From Paraburkholderia sp. LEh10 (lineage in GTDB: Bacteria; Pseudomonadota; Gammaproteobacteria; Burkholderiales; Burkholderiaceae), in contig NZ_JAGIPX010000039.1 of assembly GCF_017814945.1 (NCBI RefSeq), positions 1 to 64,000 on the forward strand: a stretch of 64,000 bases of DNA. The letters run 5' to 3'. A program made the translations under genes and the position numbers. This document shows, piece after piece, positions 26,375 through 34,353 of the stretch (the stretch's first letter is position 1; the number at the start of each line of letters is the position of its first letter). The notes beneath the pieces are model-generated. The model was not told the DNA's origin. It was given only the letters and a program-made list of their open reading frames with translations, and ran no database searches.

Positions 26375-27019
26375 TCATATCTCGTCGTCATCGACGAGTT
26401 TGTAACGAATCGCGTATCGTACAAGTGCGTTCTCGTTTGCCAACTGCATTTTCTCAAGCACGCGTGTCTTGTGCGTGCTGACGGTCTTTACGCTCACACA
26501 TAGTTCGTGAGCGATTTCTGTAATGCTCTGACCGGCGACGATTCGTCTGAAAACATCAAACTCCCGATCCGACAACCGTTGATGCGGCAGCGCTTCGACA
26601 GGTTCATTCAGGGTTTGCGCGAAGCGTTCGGCCATCGCCAGGCTGATGTACACACCTCCGGCAGCTATCTTCGTGACGGCGTTGACGAGCTCCACGCTTG
26701 CGCTTTCCTTCGTCAGATAGCCGGAGGCGCCCGCCTTGAATGCGCGCACCGCGTACTGCTGCTCGGCGTGCATCGTCAGCACGAGGATGCGCAGGGCGGG
26801 TTGCTCGTCCTTGATCTGCCTGATGAGTTCGATGCCGTTGCGACCGGGCATCGTCAGGTCGAGAACCAGCACGTGCGCTTGTGTGGAACGAATGAGCGCG
26901 ATGGTGGTCACGCTGTCCCATGCTTCGCCAGCCACTTCGAATCCGCTGGCGCTCTGGAGTATGTGACGCAAGCCGTCGCGTACGAGCGCATGGTCGTCGG
27001 CCAACAGTACCTTGATCAT
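26375..27019 (-). CDS. NarL/FixJ-family response regulator
   Basis: A 214-aa DNA-binding response regulator. Receiver 1-120 opens MIKVLLADDHALVRDGLRHI, with acceptor Asp54 in VLVLDLTMPGRNG and the lysine in SGYLTKESAS. The LuxR-type helix-turn-helix (about 148-205) reads LSDREFDVFRRIVAGQSITE and VSVKTVSTHKTRVLEKM. No kinase is adjacent. The HisKA_3 kinase at 19201 is of the right class to phosphorylate it. It lies directly upstream of the FNR-type gene on the same strand, about 255 bases apart, and may control it. Confidence 0.9.
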   Translation of the reverse strand: MIKVLLADDHALVRDGLRHILQSASGFEVAGEAWDSVTTIALIRSTQAHVLVLDLTMPGRNGIELIRQIKDEQPALRILVLTMHAEQQYAVRAFKAGASGYLTKESASVELVNAVTKIAAGGVYISLAMAERFAQTLNEPVEALPHQRLSDREFDVFRRIVAGQSITEIAHELCVSVKTVSTHKTRVLEKMQLANENALVRYAIRYKLVDDDEI

Positions 27020-27283
27020 GGTTGGGTTTCTTCCTGTCTGACAGATTTGCAGGGAAACTTGACCGTTTTCGCGAAGCCGTCGTCGGTCGCCACAACGACG
27101 CATTTGCTGCTTCAAGACGTTGCCGGGCACGACCGGGGCCGATATTTTTCGATTGTACGCGTTCGTATGTCGCCCGCATGACCCCAAAAACAGTCGCGGC
27201 ATCCTGCCTACGGCCCGGCCGTGATCTGTGTGCTTACATAAAAACGCCGTCACCCGCCGTCCCAAGGCGCAGCCGTAGTCCGG

Positions 27284-27297
27284 TTGACCTGAGTCAA
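27284..27297 (+). promoter_or_regulatory. FNR/Anr-type box before a USP gene
   Basis: TTGACCTGAGTCAA matches fully and lies 88 bases before the USP start at 27385. On the reverse strand it is 265 bases from the FixJ-type regulator. Confidence 0.7.
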
Positions 27298-27384
27298 TCG
27301 GTGGCGAGAGGGCAGGAACACACTGCATTCATGCAGGTTCGTCGCTGTTTCGAGTGGCCCGTGCATCACGACTGGAGGTTCATC

Positions 27385-27852
27385 ATGTACGACCGAATCG
27401 TTGTTGCGCTTGACGAAAGCGCGAGCGCGCAGATGGCGCTCGGCGAGGCGGTCAGGCTCGCGAAACTGTCCGGCGGCGTAGTGTATGCGCTGTCCGTCGT
27501 GGACCGTGGCCGGTGGCCGGGGGAGGTGAGCGCACGATTCGAGTTCGAACCTGAACCTTCCGCCGCGTCAAACGCTGCCACTCGCATATTTGATGAGGCG
27601 AATGCGCTGTTCCGGGAATCAGGCGTCAGCGGAAAAACGCGGGCGATCGATGCTTACGGTGAAAGCGTGTCGGAGGTATTGGCACGCGCGGCTGAAGAAT
27701 GCGACGCGGACATCATCGTGGTCGGTACGCACGGAAGGCGCGGCACCCCGCGGTTCTTGCTCGGCAGCGTCGCCGAGTCACTCGTGCGCTCGACGCAGAG
27801 ACCTGTTCTGCTGCTCCGGCATGACGGCTCTGGCGCGCGCACACAATCGTGA
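27385..27852 (+). CDS. Universal stress protein, single UspA domain
   Basis: A 155-aa UspA-family protein, likely a cytoplasmic dimer. It begins MYDRIVVALDESASAQMALG and ends in the nucleotide-binding signature VVGTHGRRGTPRFLLGSVAE followed by SLVRSTQRPVLLLR, the G-2x-G-9x-G(S) motif of ATP-binding USPs. The start ATG 27385 has GGAGG. It is a single-gene unit, divergent from the regulator genes and with its own FNR box. Confidence 0.93.
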   Translation: MYDRIVVALDESASAQMALGEAVRLAKLSGGVVYALSVVDRGRWPGEVSARFEFEPEPSAASNAATRIFDEANALFRESGVSGKTRAIDAYGESVSEVLARAAEECDADIIVVGTHGRRGTPRFLLGSVAESLVRSTQRPVLLLRHDGSGARTQS

Positions 27853-28009
27853 TTCGTCACGACGCGGCGTCTTGCCCATGCAGATGCGCCCGCGCAATGC
27901 TTCTTCTGTCGCATTGGCGAAGCGGCAAGGTGGCGTGACAACCGACGCAAATGTGCATCGGCGTCACGCCATTGTTTGCGTCAGGCAGTTGTTGCCGCGC
28001 CGTTTGCGC

Positions 28010-28843
28010 TCAATGCGACATCAGCACGGGCAAGGTCATCGATTCCAGCATCGTCTGGGTTACGCCGCCGAACACACGTTCGCGGGCCCGGGAATGGGCG
28101 TAAGCGCCCATCACAAGCAGATCGATGTGCATATCCGACGCCCGGTTGAGCAGGATGGCACCGGCATTCGCACCGATGTGGATGCGTGTCGTGGAAAACG
28201 ATGCGCTTACACCATGCCTATCGAGCCATGCGGCCACGTCGGTACCCACGGGCGCCTCACGGGCCCCATCGGCGTTTTGCACGATGTCGACGGTCACGTA
28301 ACGGGCGCTCTCGAGCAGCGGAAGTGCGTCAGCCACGGCGCGAGCGGCCTCGCGGCTGCCGTCCCATGCGATCAGAACGTTTTCGCCCAACGCGTGCACA
28401 GTGCCCGCATGAGGAACGACGAGCGCCGGACGGCCCGCGTCGAGAATCAGATTGCCGACGAAATTGGGCGCCACATACGAAGCAGCGTCTTTCGAATCGT
28501 CCTGACCCAGGATCACCAGGTCGGCATGACGGGCATGGAGCATCGCGACTTCCGGCGCGGGTCCGCGCGGCGCACGCCATTCGACGCTGCGGTGGCCTGC
28601 CTGCTCCGCAGCAGCGAGAAAGCTGTCATGCGCTTTCTGCCGGAGTTCAGCGTGGCGGGCATCGAGTTCCGCGAACGGGCGACTCTGGCTCTGTCTGAGC
28701 GCGCCGGGCAGCAGATCGGTGCAAACCGCATACAGGCCAATGAGATGGGCGTCCCAGCGCTTCGCGAGATCAAGGGAAAGCGCGATCCGGGCTGCGCTGT
28801 GACGGCTATCGTCAATGTGGACGAGCAGAGTCTTGTAGCTCAT
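28010..28843 (-). CDS. Two-domain universal stress protein
   Basis: A 277-aa protein made of two UspA-like domains. The N-terminal one (MSYKTLLVHIDDSRHSAARI to about 150, with DLVILGQDDSKD) has lost the usual glycine motif. The C-terminal one (NVLIAWDGSREAARAVADAL to the end) keeps the degenerate form LLVMGAYAHSRARERVFGG. It closely parallels the gene at 29362, pointing to a duplication. Its ATG overlaps the stop of the preceding USP gene by 4 bases, so the two are coupled, and it is the last gene of a three-USP operon. Confidence 0.9.
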   Translation of the reverse strand: MSYKTLLVHIDDSRHSAARIALSLDLAKRWDAHLIGLYAVCTDLLPGALRQSQSRPFAELDARHAELRQKAHDSFLAAAEQAGHRSVEWRAPRGPAPEVAMLHARHADLVILGQDDSKDAASYVAPNFVGNLILDAGRPALVVPHAGTVHALGENVLIAWDGSREAARAVADALPLLESARYVTVDIVQNADGAREAPVGTDVAAWLDRHGVSASFSTTRIHIGANAGAILLNRASDMHIDLLVMGAYAHSRARERVFGGVTQTMLESMTLPVLMSH

Positions 28844-29343
28844 GTCAGTTCCTTTTCGACAGGTGTGTCGGTGGCCATCTCCGAGGTCGATCCGGCGGTG
28901 TTCGCCGGAATCATCAGGACGGGACAGGCCGCACCTCGCAACACCCGTTCGGCGACACTCCCCAGCACCATTCGCCGGAAGCCCCGCCGTCCATGCGTGC
29001 CCATGACGATGAGATCGGCGCGCCACTCGTTGGCCGTTTCGGTGATGCGATGGGCGATGTCCTCTCCTGGCGTAGCGACGTCGACGACACGCGGCGCGCC
29101 TGTCAGGCTGAGCTTTGCGATTCGTGCGCTCGCATCGGAGGCGATGCGCTTGCCTTCTTCCTCGAGAGCGTCCCGGATGATGGAAGGATCGAAGCCGGGG
29201 ACGTCGTAGGCGATCATGGGCACGTCGATCACATACAGCGGCAGAACCTGAGCACCGTGTTCAGCGGTGAGGTACAGAGCGATATCGAGGGCGCGCGACG
29301 CGGTGTCGCTGCCGTCGAGTGCGATGAGTATGCGGTTATACAT
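28840..29343 (-). CDS. Universal stress protein, single UspA domain
   Basis: A 167-aa UspA-family protein beginning MYNRILIALDGSDTASRALD and carrying the intact ATP-binding signature VMGTHGRRGFRRMVLGSVAE (G-2x-G-9x-GS), then RVLRGAACPVLMIP and a short acidic tail. It is the middle gene of the reverse-strand USP operon: 18 bases after the stop of the 29362 gene and overlapping the next start by 4 bases. It is more like the stand-alone USPs at 27385 and 43596 than its two-domain neighbours. Confidence 0.92.
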   Translation of the reverse strand: MYNRILIALDGSDTASRALDIALYLTAEHGAQVLPLYVIDVPMIAYDVPGFDPSIIRDALEEEGKRIASDASARIAKLSLTGAPRVVDVATPGEDIAHRITETANEWRADLIVMGTHGRRGFRRMVLGSVAERVLRGAACPVLMIPANTAGSTSEMATDTPVEKELT

Positions 29344-29361
29344 GGCAAATCTTCCACGACA

Positions 29362-30201
29362 CTAGTGCGAGAAGAGAACGGGCACGGTCATCGACCGGAG
29401 CAGCGTTCGGGTGGCGCCGCCCATCACCAGTTCACGCAGACGCGTATGCGCGTAGGCGCCCATCACGATCAGGTCGCAACCGAGATCCGCCGCTTGGGAC
29501 AACAGCACTTCCCCGACGGGCGTGAAGCGTTCGGCATTGACTTCGCGCACCTCGACTTTCACGCCATGACGCGCAAGCGTGAGCGCAATGTCGGCGCCTG
29601 GAATACGTTGTCCCGTCGGCTCATCGCGATCCGCGTTGACTGTGAGCAGGGTGACGTTTGCAGCGCTCGACAAAAAGGGCATCGCATCGTGGAGTGCGCG
29701 GGTCGCTTCGCGGCTGCCGTCCCACGCGATCAGCACGTGCCTGCCACATTCCGCGAACGAGCCGCTCGACGGCATCAGAAGCACGGGCCGGCCGGCCGCC
29801 ATGATCAGATTCTCGACAAACTGCTCGGCAATGAACGACTCTGGATCGTTCAGGTCCGTCTGCCCCGCGACGACCAGATCGGCAAGGCGCGCATACGGTG
29901 GCATCGATTCATTTGGGTAGCCTTCGGCCGATATCCACTGTCCGTCGACTCCCAGCCGGGCCAGTGCGGCGAGAAAGAGACGTTTGAGATCGACACACCG
30001 CTCCTGCCGTTGGCGCTCGTGTTCGACGTAGTAGCTGGCCGTGCCGACCATGACCAAGAGGGCGTGCGAGTCTGGAACATACGCCGAGAACACACCCGTC
30101 AGTCTCGCGTGGAAACGGCGCGCAAACTGCAACGCCAGTTCGAGCCGCGCCGGTGCATGAGTGCTGGCATCCAGATGAACAAGAATGGTTTGGTAGTTCA
30201 T
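29362..30201 (-). CDS. Two-domain universal stress protein
   Basis: A 279-aa protein of two UspA-like domains, first gene of the reverse-strand USP operon. Domain one runs from MNYQTILVHLDASTHAPARL to about 150 (DLVVAGQTDLND). Domain two runs from VLIAWDGSREATRALHDAMP and ends VMGAYAHTRLRELVMGGATR. The first glycine motif is degenerate. ATG 30201 is 8 bases from GGAG; the ATG at 30207 would be only 2 bases from it. It is a close paralogue of the gene at 28010. Both promoter sides carry FNR boxes. Confidence 0.9.
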   Translation of the reverse strand: MNYQTILVHLDASTHAPARLELALQFARRFHARLTGVFSAYVPDSHALLVMVGTASYYVEHERQRQERCVDLKRLFLAALARLGVDGQWISAEGYPNESMPPYARLADLVVAGQTDLNDPESFIAEQFVENLIMAAGRPVLLMPSSGSFAECGRHVLIAWDGSREATRALHDAMPFLSSAANVTLLTVNADRDEPTGQRIPGADIALTLARHGVKVEVREVNAERFTPVGEVLLSQAADLGCDLIVMGAYAHTRLRELVMGGATRTLLRSMTVPVLFSH

Positions 30202-30256
30202 CGCCATTGCTCCAAATGGAATGCGGATTAACGGGCGGTGCCCGCGGTGCGATGAA

Positions 30257-30296
30257 GTCTATGACCCGTTCTCGCACGTCGGTTGACGCAGATCAA
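30257..30296 (-). promoter_or_regulatory. FNR/Anr-type promoter of the three-USP operon
   Basis: TTGACGCAGATCAA at 30283-30296 is followed on the reverse strand by TAGACT (30262 to 30257), two bases off ideal class II spacing. It lies 81 bases before the start at 30201. Confidence 0.7.
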
Positions 30297-30319
30297 CCGT
30301 CTACCGGTGGCGGGCCAGC

Positions 30320-30333
30320 TTGATACAAGTCAA
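30320..30333 (+). promoter_or_regulatory. FNR/Anr-type box before the broken gene and phaB-like gene
   Basis: TTGATACAAGTCAA matches fully. It lies 80 bases before ATG 30414 and 23 bases from the USP operon box on the other side, forming a divergent regulatory region. Confidence 0.7.
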
Positions 30334-30413
30334 TTGCGATGAAGTACGCGCGTCTAGAGTGAAGATCGAAGCTTGCCGACGTACGCACCGCATCGCACAA
30401 GGAGCAAGGATCA

Positions 30414-30906
30414 TGATCCGGTTACCAGACCCTTCTGCGCCGAAAGGGATTTGCCGGGCCGAACGCGCTGAGCCGATCCGGCTGACTGACCGCGGAAGAC
30501 TGGCCGCGCGATCTGAACGCATTGGAGAGCCGTAGCATCAGACGAGATCGCGATGCCGTGCGCCGTATCGAGGCGGGGCTGGCGCGATCGGGTGACTCGT
30601 ATGCTTTCACGTCCGCCCGTCAGTCCGCAATGCAGGCCTATGCCCACGAGACTCTTTCTGTTTTGGGGCGACGCTGCGTTGAACACGGCGCAACACCAGG
30701 CCGAACTGATCGATGAACTCACGCACCTTTTTAGCGCATGGCGAATTTTCTGGTTCGCTTCGCTGCAAAAGCTGCCCGGCGCTGATGCACCGCTTGACAG
30801 TTTCAGCGCATGGCTGCGTGCCTGCCGGGACGAAATGATGAGCGTCGTCGGCTCGCCGGCGGTGCAGTCGCGGGCGCCTGCCAATACGGCAACAACAGGA
30901 GTCTGA
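30414..30906 (+). pseudogene. Broken gene of unknown family ahead of the phaB-like gene
   Basis: An FNR box and an AGGAGCAAGG ribosome site precede ATG 30414 (MIRLPDPSAPKG), but the frame soon breaks. A second frame carries a helical middle part (DLNALESRSIRRDRDAVRRI to about 30640), interrupted by TGA near 30483. A third frame carries the C-terminus (WGDAALNTAQHQAELIDELT, LFSAWRIFWFASLQK) to the stop at 30904-30906. The helical, Ala/Gln-rich C-terminus just before a PHB-pathway gene suggests a phasin or granule-associated protein, but that is a guess. At least two lesions are needed to explain it. Confidence 0.5.
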
Positions 30907-30907
30907 G

Positions 30908-31654
30908 ATGAAAACAGATCGTGTGGCTTTTGTCACGGGTGGCATGGGCGGCCTTGGCGCTGCGATCAGCAGGGCGCTTCACGACGCGGGATTCAACGTG
31001 GCGATGTCGTATTCGGCGCGTAACGATCACGTCGCGACATGGCTGATGAAGGAGCGCGACGCGGGCCGCAAGTTTCACGCGTACGAAGCCGACGTTGCCG
31101 ACTTCGATTCGTGCGAGCGTTGCGCACGCCGCGTGCTCGATGAACTCGGGAAGGTCGACATCCTGATCAACAACGCGGGCATCACGCGCGATGCGACATT
31201 TGCACGAATGAGCAAAACCGATTGGGACAGCGTGCTGCGAACTGACCTCGACGCTCTGTTCAATATGACGAAGCCATATTTGCCAGGCATGGTCGAACGC
31301 GGATATGGACGCATCGTCAATATCGGATCAGTGAACGGATCGCGGGGAGCGTTCGGACAAACCAACTATTCGGCGGCCAAGGCCGGCGTGCATGGTTTCA
31401 CGAAGGCGCTCGCACTGGAAGTCGCAAAGCGCGGCGTCACGGTCAACACCGTATCGCCGGGCTATCTGGCAACGGCGATGGTCGAGGCGGTGCCGCGCGA
31501 CGTCATGGACGCGAAAATCTTGCCGCAGATCCCCGTTGGACGTCTTGGTCGGCGGGAGGAAGTGGCTGCGCTGGTCGCGTTTCTATGCTCCGATGAAGCA
31601 GCCTTCATCACGGGAGCTAACCTGGCGATCAACGGCGGAATGCACATGGAATGA
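30908..31654 (+). CDS. phaB: Acetoacetyl-CoA reductase (PhaB-like SDR)
   Basis: A 248-aa short-chain dehydrogenase closely resembling PhaB, which reduces acetoacetyl-CoA to (R)-3-hydroxybutyryl-CoA with NADPH for PHB synthesis. The cofactor motif is TGGMGGLG (10-17). NNAG lies at 88-91, the catalytic serine is Ser141 (IGSVNGSRGAFGQTNYSAAK), and Tyr154 and Lys158 complete the site. GAFGQTNYSAAKAG and the C-terminal ITGANLAINGGMHM are typical of PhaB. It follows the broken gene by one base with its own CAACAGGAG site. Under low oxygen it would act as an electron sink. FabG is the main alternative. Confidence 0.88.
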   Translation: MKTDRVAFVTGGMGGLGAAISRALHDAGFNVAMSYSARNDHVATWLMKERDAGRKFHAYEADVADFDSCERCARRVLDELGKVDILINNAGITRDATFARMSKTDWDSVLRTDLDALFNMTKPYLPGMVERGYGRIVNIGSVNGSRGAFGQTNYSAAKAGVHGFTKALALEVAKRGVTVNTVSPGYLATAMVEAVPRDVMDAKILPQIPVGRLGRREEVAALVAFLCSDEAAFITGANLAINGGMHME

Positions 31655-31702
31655 GGGCCTCGCGCCGGCTTGCACGAAGGCCTTCAAGTGGAGAAGACTC
31701 GC

Positions 31703-32224
31703 ATGTCGGACGCTCATAGCGCGTTTCTTGTCGTGTACTACTCGCGCGGTGGGAGGACGCGGCGGATTGCCGAAATGCTGGCTTCGGAACTCGGCGCTGA
31801 TATCGAGCCGATTTGCGAGCGGAGCCTGGGTGTCGCACGCGGACGCGGGCGCGGTTATGTACGGTCGCTGGTGGATGCGTGGCTTCGACGGCGGATCGAC
31901 CTGTTGCCTGCACGGCATGACGTGTCGAGTTACGACGTCGTGGTGGTGGGGTCCGCGGTTTGGGCGAGCCATGCTTCGGCTCCAGCCGTGACATGGCTGA
32001 AGGATCACGGCGCACGCATCCGGCGTCTTGCGCTGCTCTGCTGTCTGCGTCGCCGGGGCGGCAGGCAGGCGTTGACGCAGATGGCGCGCGCGGCGGGCAA
32101 GCCGGCTATCGCGAGTTGCGCGGTCACAGCCCGCGACTTGCGATTCGGCATCGACGGGGTAAAGCGTCAGGCGTTTGCGCGAAGAATCAAACACCGGTTG
32201 CCGATCCATCAGGAGGCGGAATAG
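31703..32224 (+). CDS. Flavodoxin-like protein
   Basis: A 173-aa protein with a flavodoxin fold. The phosphate-binding loop is VVYYSRGGRTRRIAEMLASE, and the middle of the fold reads YDVVVVGSAVWASHASAPAV, as in flavodoxin/WrbA-type FMN proteins. The tail is unusually basic and contains CCLRRRGGRQ. ATG 31703 follows GTGGAGAAG, 48 bases after the phaB-like gene, so the two may be co-transcribed. It could shuttle electrons or reduce quinones; the partner is unknown. Confidence 0.8.
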   Translation: MSDAHSAFLVVYYSRGGRTRRIAEMLASELGADIEPICERSLGVARGRGRGYVRSLVDAWLRRRIDLLPARHDVSSYDVVVVGSAVWASHASAPAVTWLKDHGARIRRLALLCCLRRRGGRQALTQMARAAGKPAIASCAVTARDLRFGIDGVKRQAFARRIKHRLPIHQEAE

Positions 32225-32362
32225 ATCGCGTAACTCGCGCAGCATTGCACTGCGCCGTCGCCATCCTTCTGCGGCCTGTTCGCCCCCCGACAACCCCATC
32301 TGGTTCGGCAGGGAAAACTGGCGTCATCACCGGCGCCAGCTTTCCCTGGGCGCGATGCCGCT

Positions 32363-33388
32363 TCAATCGAGTTCCATCACGATCCGTCCATCCACCGTGC
32401 CTTCGCGAAGCGCGCCGAAGACCTTATTGATGTTCTCGAGCCGGTCGCGGTGAATGTGGGCGCGAACGCTGCCCTGTGCCGCAAAGTCGAGCGATTCCTG
32501 CAGGTCGCGCCGCGTGCCGACGATCGATCCGCGCACCGTAATGCCGTTGAGGACCGTCGAGAAAATCGGCAGCGGAAAGTCGCCGGGCGGCAAGCCGTTC
32601 AGCGCGACCGTACCGCCGCGCCGGACCATGCCAAGCGCCTGTGCGAATGCACTGCGCGACACCGCGGTGACCAGCACGCCATGCGCGCCGCCAATTTCTT
32701 TCTGGATGAAGGCCGCTGGATCCGTGGTATTCGCATTGATGGCGAGCTTCGCTCCGAGCTTGCGTGCGAGTTCGAGTTTCTCTTCGGAGATGTCGACGGC
32801 AACCACATGCAATCCCATCGCAATTGCGTACTGTACGGCGACGTGCCCGAGCCCACCGATACCCGAGATCGCGAGCCATTGACCCGGCCGCGTATCGGTC
32901 ACGCGAATGCCTTTGTAGACCGTGACGCCGGCGCAGAGAATGGGCGCGATCTCATCGAACGCGACATTGTCCGGAAGATGTCCGACATAGTTCGGATCGG
33001 CCAGCACGTATTCGGCGTATCCGCCGTTGACCGAGTAGCCCGTGTTCTTCTGTTCGTGGCAAAGCGTCTCCCATCCGCTCAGGCAATGTTCGCACTGACC
33101 GCAGGCCGTATAGAGCCAGGGCACGCCGACGCGATCGCCTTCCTTCACGGCCCTGACGCCGCTGCCCACGGCGGCGACGTAACCGACGCCTTCATGGCCG
33201 GGGATGAAGGGCAGCGTTGGCTTGACGGGCCAATCGCCATCGGCGGCATGAAGATCGGTATGGCAGACACCCGACGCCTTGATGTTCACCAGAATCTGGC
33301 CCGGACCGACCTCCGGGATGGCGACTTCTTCGATGCTCAGCGGCGCACCAAACGCTCGGACGACAGCGGCTTTCATATGGCGGGTCAT
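32363..33388 (-). CDS. adhP: Zinc alcohol dehydrogenase (AdhP type)
   Basis: A 341-aa medium-chain, zinc-dependent alcohol dehydrogenase. Catalytic zinc ligands are Cys42 (SGVCHTDLHAADGDWP) and His65 (FIPGHEGVG), with a third cysteine in APILCAGVTVYKG. Structural zinc cysteines are Cys96, 99, 102 and 110. The NAD site is ISGIGGLGHVAVQYA. The length and motifs match AdhP/AdhA enzymes that interconvert ethanol and acetaldehyde. ATG 33388 has AGGAG. With an FNR box 55 bases upstream, it fits fermentative NADH disposal. Confidence 0.92.
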   Translation of the reverse strand: MTRHMKAAVVRAFGAPLSIEEVAIPEVGPGQILVNIKASGVCHTDLHAADGDWPVKPTLPFIPGHEGVGYVAAVGSGVRAVKEGDRVGVPWLYTACGQCEHCLSGWETLCHEQKNTGYSVNGGYAEYVLADPNYVGHLPDNVAFDEIAPILCAGVTVYKGIRVTDTRPGQWLAISGIGGLGHVAVQYAIAMGLHVVAVDISEEKLELARKLGAKLAINANTTDPAAFIQKEIGGAHGVLVTAVSRSAFAQALGMVRRGGTVALNGLPPGDFPLPIFSTVLNGITVRGSIVGTRRDLQESLDFAAQGSVRAHIHRDRLENINKVFGALREGTVDGRIVMELD

Positions 33389-33443
33389 GTCACGCTCCTC
33401 GGAGAAAGGTTCGTGCAGTGTTGCGCAAGTGGACGCCGCGAGA

Positions 33444-33457
33444 TTGATTCAGATCAA
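33444..33457 (-). promoter_or_regulatory. FNR/Anr-type box before the alcohol dehydrogenase gene
   Basis: TTGATTCAGATCAA matches fully. The start codon of the adhP-like gene is 56 bases downstream on the reverse strand. Confidence 0.8.
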
Positions 33458-33510
33458 CAGGGCATCGGCTGCCGCGCAAGAAGGACGGCGTGCCCGGTTG
33501 TCTTGCCCGG

Positions 33511-34125
33511 TCAAACACGTAACGAGCCGCGCAGCGCATCGAAGTCCGTGCGCGGACGGCGGTGCACGGGCGAACTGTCCCGGGTGGAGAAGGTGGGTTT
33601 GTCCTGATCGGCATGAAGGGCTTCCGCAAGCTCGAGCGGAAAGCGGTGCAACGATTCATTGTATTGAAGCGCTGCATGATCGTAGCGCTCTCGCGCAACC
33701 GCGATGCGAGCTGCCGACGAAGCAAGCCGCGTTTGCAGCGTCTGGAAGCGCGGTGCCGTGTCGAGCCGGCGCACGGATTCGCACACAATCATGAGTTGCG
33801 AGATTGCTTCAGTCATCTGACGCTGCGCTACATCGAAGCGCTCGAACAACGCGGGTTCGTCGACGAACGCTGGCGTCGCATGCACGGCTTCGATGGCTGA
33901 ACGGGCATCTGAAACGTTCTTGAGCGTAGCGGCCTCCGCGGGCAGATAGCGGCGGGCCAAGGCGGTCGTTTCATCGACCAGTGCGAGGCGTTCGTCGTAG
34001 AGCGCGATGACGTCCGAGAAAGTGGCCTTGACCTGGTCATCCGCGTGGAGCGACGGAGCGATTCCACAGCCTGCCAGTGCATGGAGGGCGAACAGGACCG
34101 GAATTATCACCAAGGCTTTCATCAT
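33511..34125 (-). CDS. Helical lipoprotein of unknown function (204 aa)
   Basis: An exported lipoprotein. MMKALVIIPVLFALHALAGC places a lipobox (ALAGC) at residues 16-20. The mature part is predicted mainly alpha-helical: DDQVKATFSDVIALYDERLA, ALARRYLPAEAATLKNVSDA and RLASSAARIAVARERYDHAA. The pattern LARRYLPAEA, ARSAIEA and YNESLHRFPLELAEAL strongly recalls LemA-family proteins, including the C-terminal ARRDYNxxVxxFN-like block. Starts at 34125 and 34122 are equivalent. It is divergent from the N-ATPase operon with its own FNR box, so the two are probably induced together. Confidence 0.72.
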   Translation of the reverse strand: MMKALVIIPVLFALHALAGCGIAPSLHADDQVKATFSDVIALYDERLALVDETTALARRYLPAEAATLKNVSDARSAIEAVHATPAFVDEPALFERFDVAQRQMTEAISQLMIVCESVRRLDTAPRFQTLQTRLASSAARIAVARERYDHAALQYNESLHRFPLELAEALHADQDKPTFSTRDSSPVHRRPRTDFDALRGSLRV

Positions 34126-34187
34126 GTCGACCGTGCTCCAGGCATTGGCTATCAGATCGAGCGTAGACGGGCGTGTGCGTAACGGAT

Positions 34188-34201
34188 TGATCGCTGTCAA
34201 T
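34188..34201 (-). promoter_or_regulatory. FNR/Anr-type box before the LemA-like lipoprotein gene
   Basis: TTGATCGCTGTCAA matches fully and lies 63 bases before the lipoprotein start on the reverse strand. Confidence 0.7.
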
Positions 34202-34277
34202 CGCCGCGCGTTTTCAGAGGAACACTCTGGACATTGTTCGCTCGACGCGACTCACGCGCGCAGTCATTGCGCAGTCA

Positions 34278-34318
34278 TTGATCAGGATCAGTTGTGACCA
34301 GGCCCTCGCCGTTATCTT
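34278..34318 (+). promoter_or_regulatory. FNR/Anr-type promoter of the N-ATPase operon
   Basis: TTGATCAGGATCAG (34278-34291, one mismatch at the last base) is followed by TATCTT at 34313-34318, matching class II FNR spacing with a start of transcription near 34325. GTG of atpD is at 34354. Confidence 0.75.
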
Positions 34319-34353
34319 GAAGAGGTTCAGGAATTCGACTTGGAGCACGGGAC

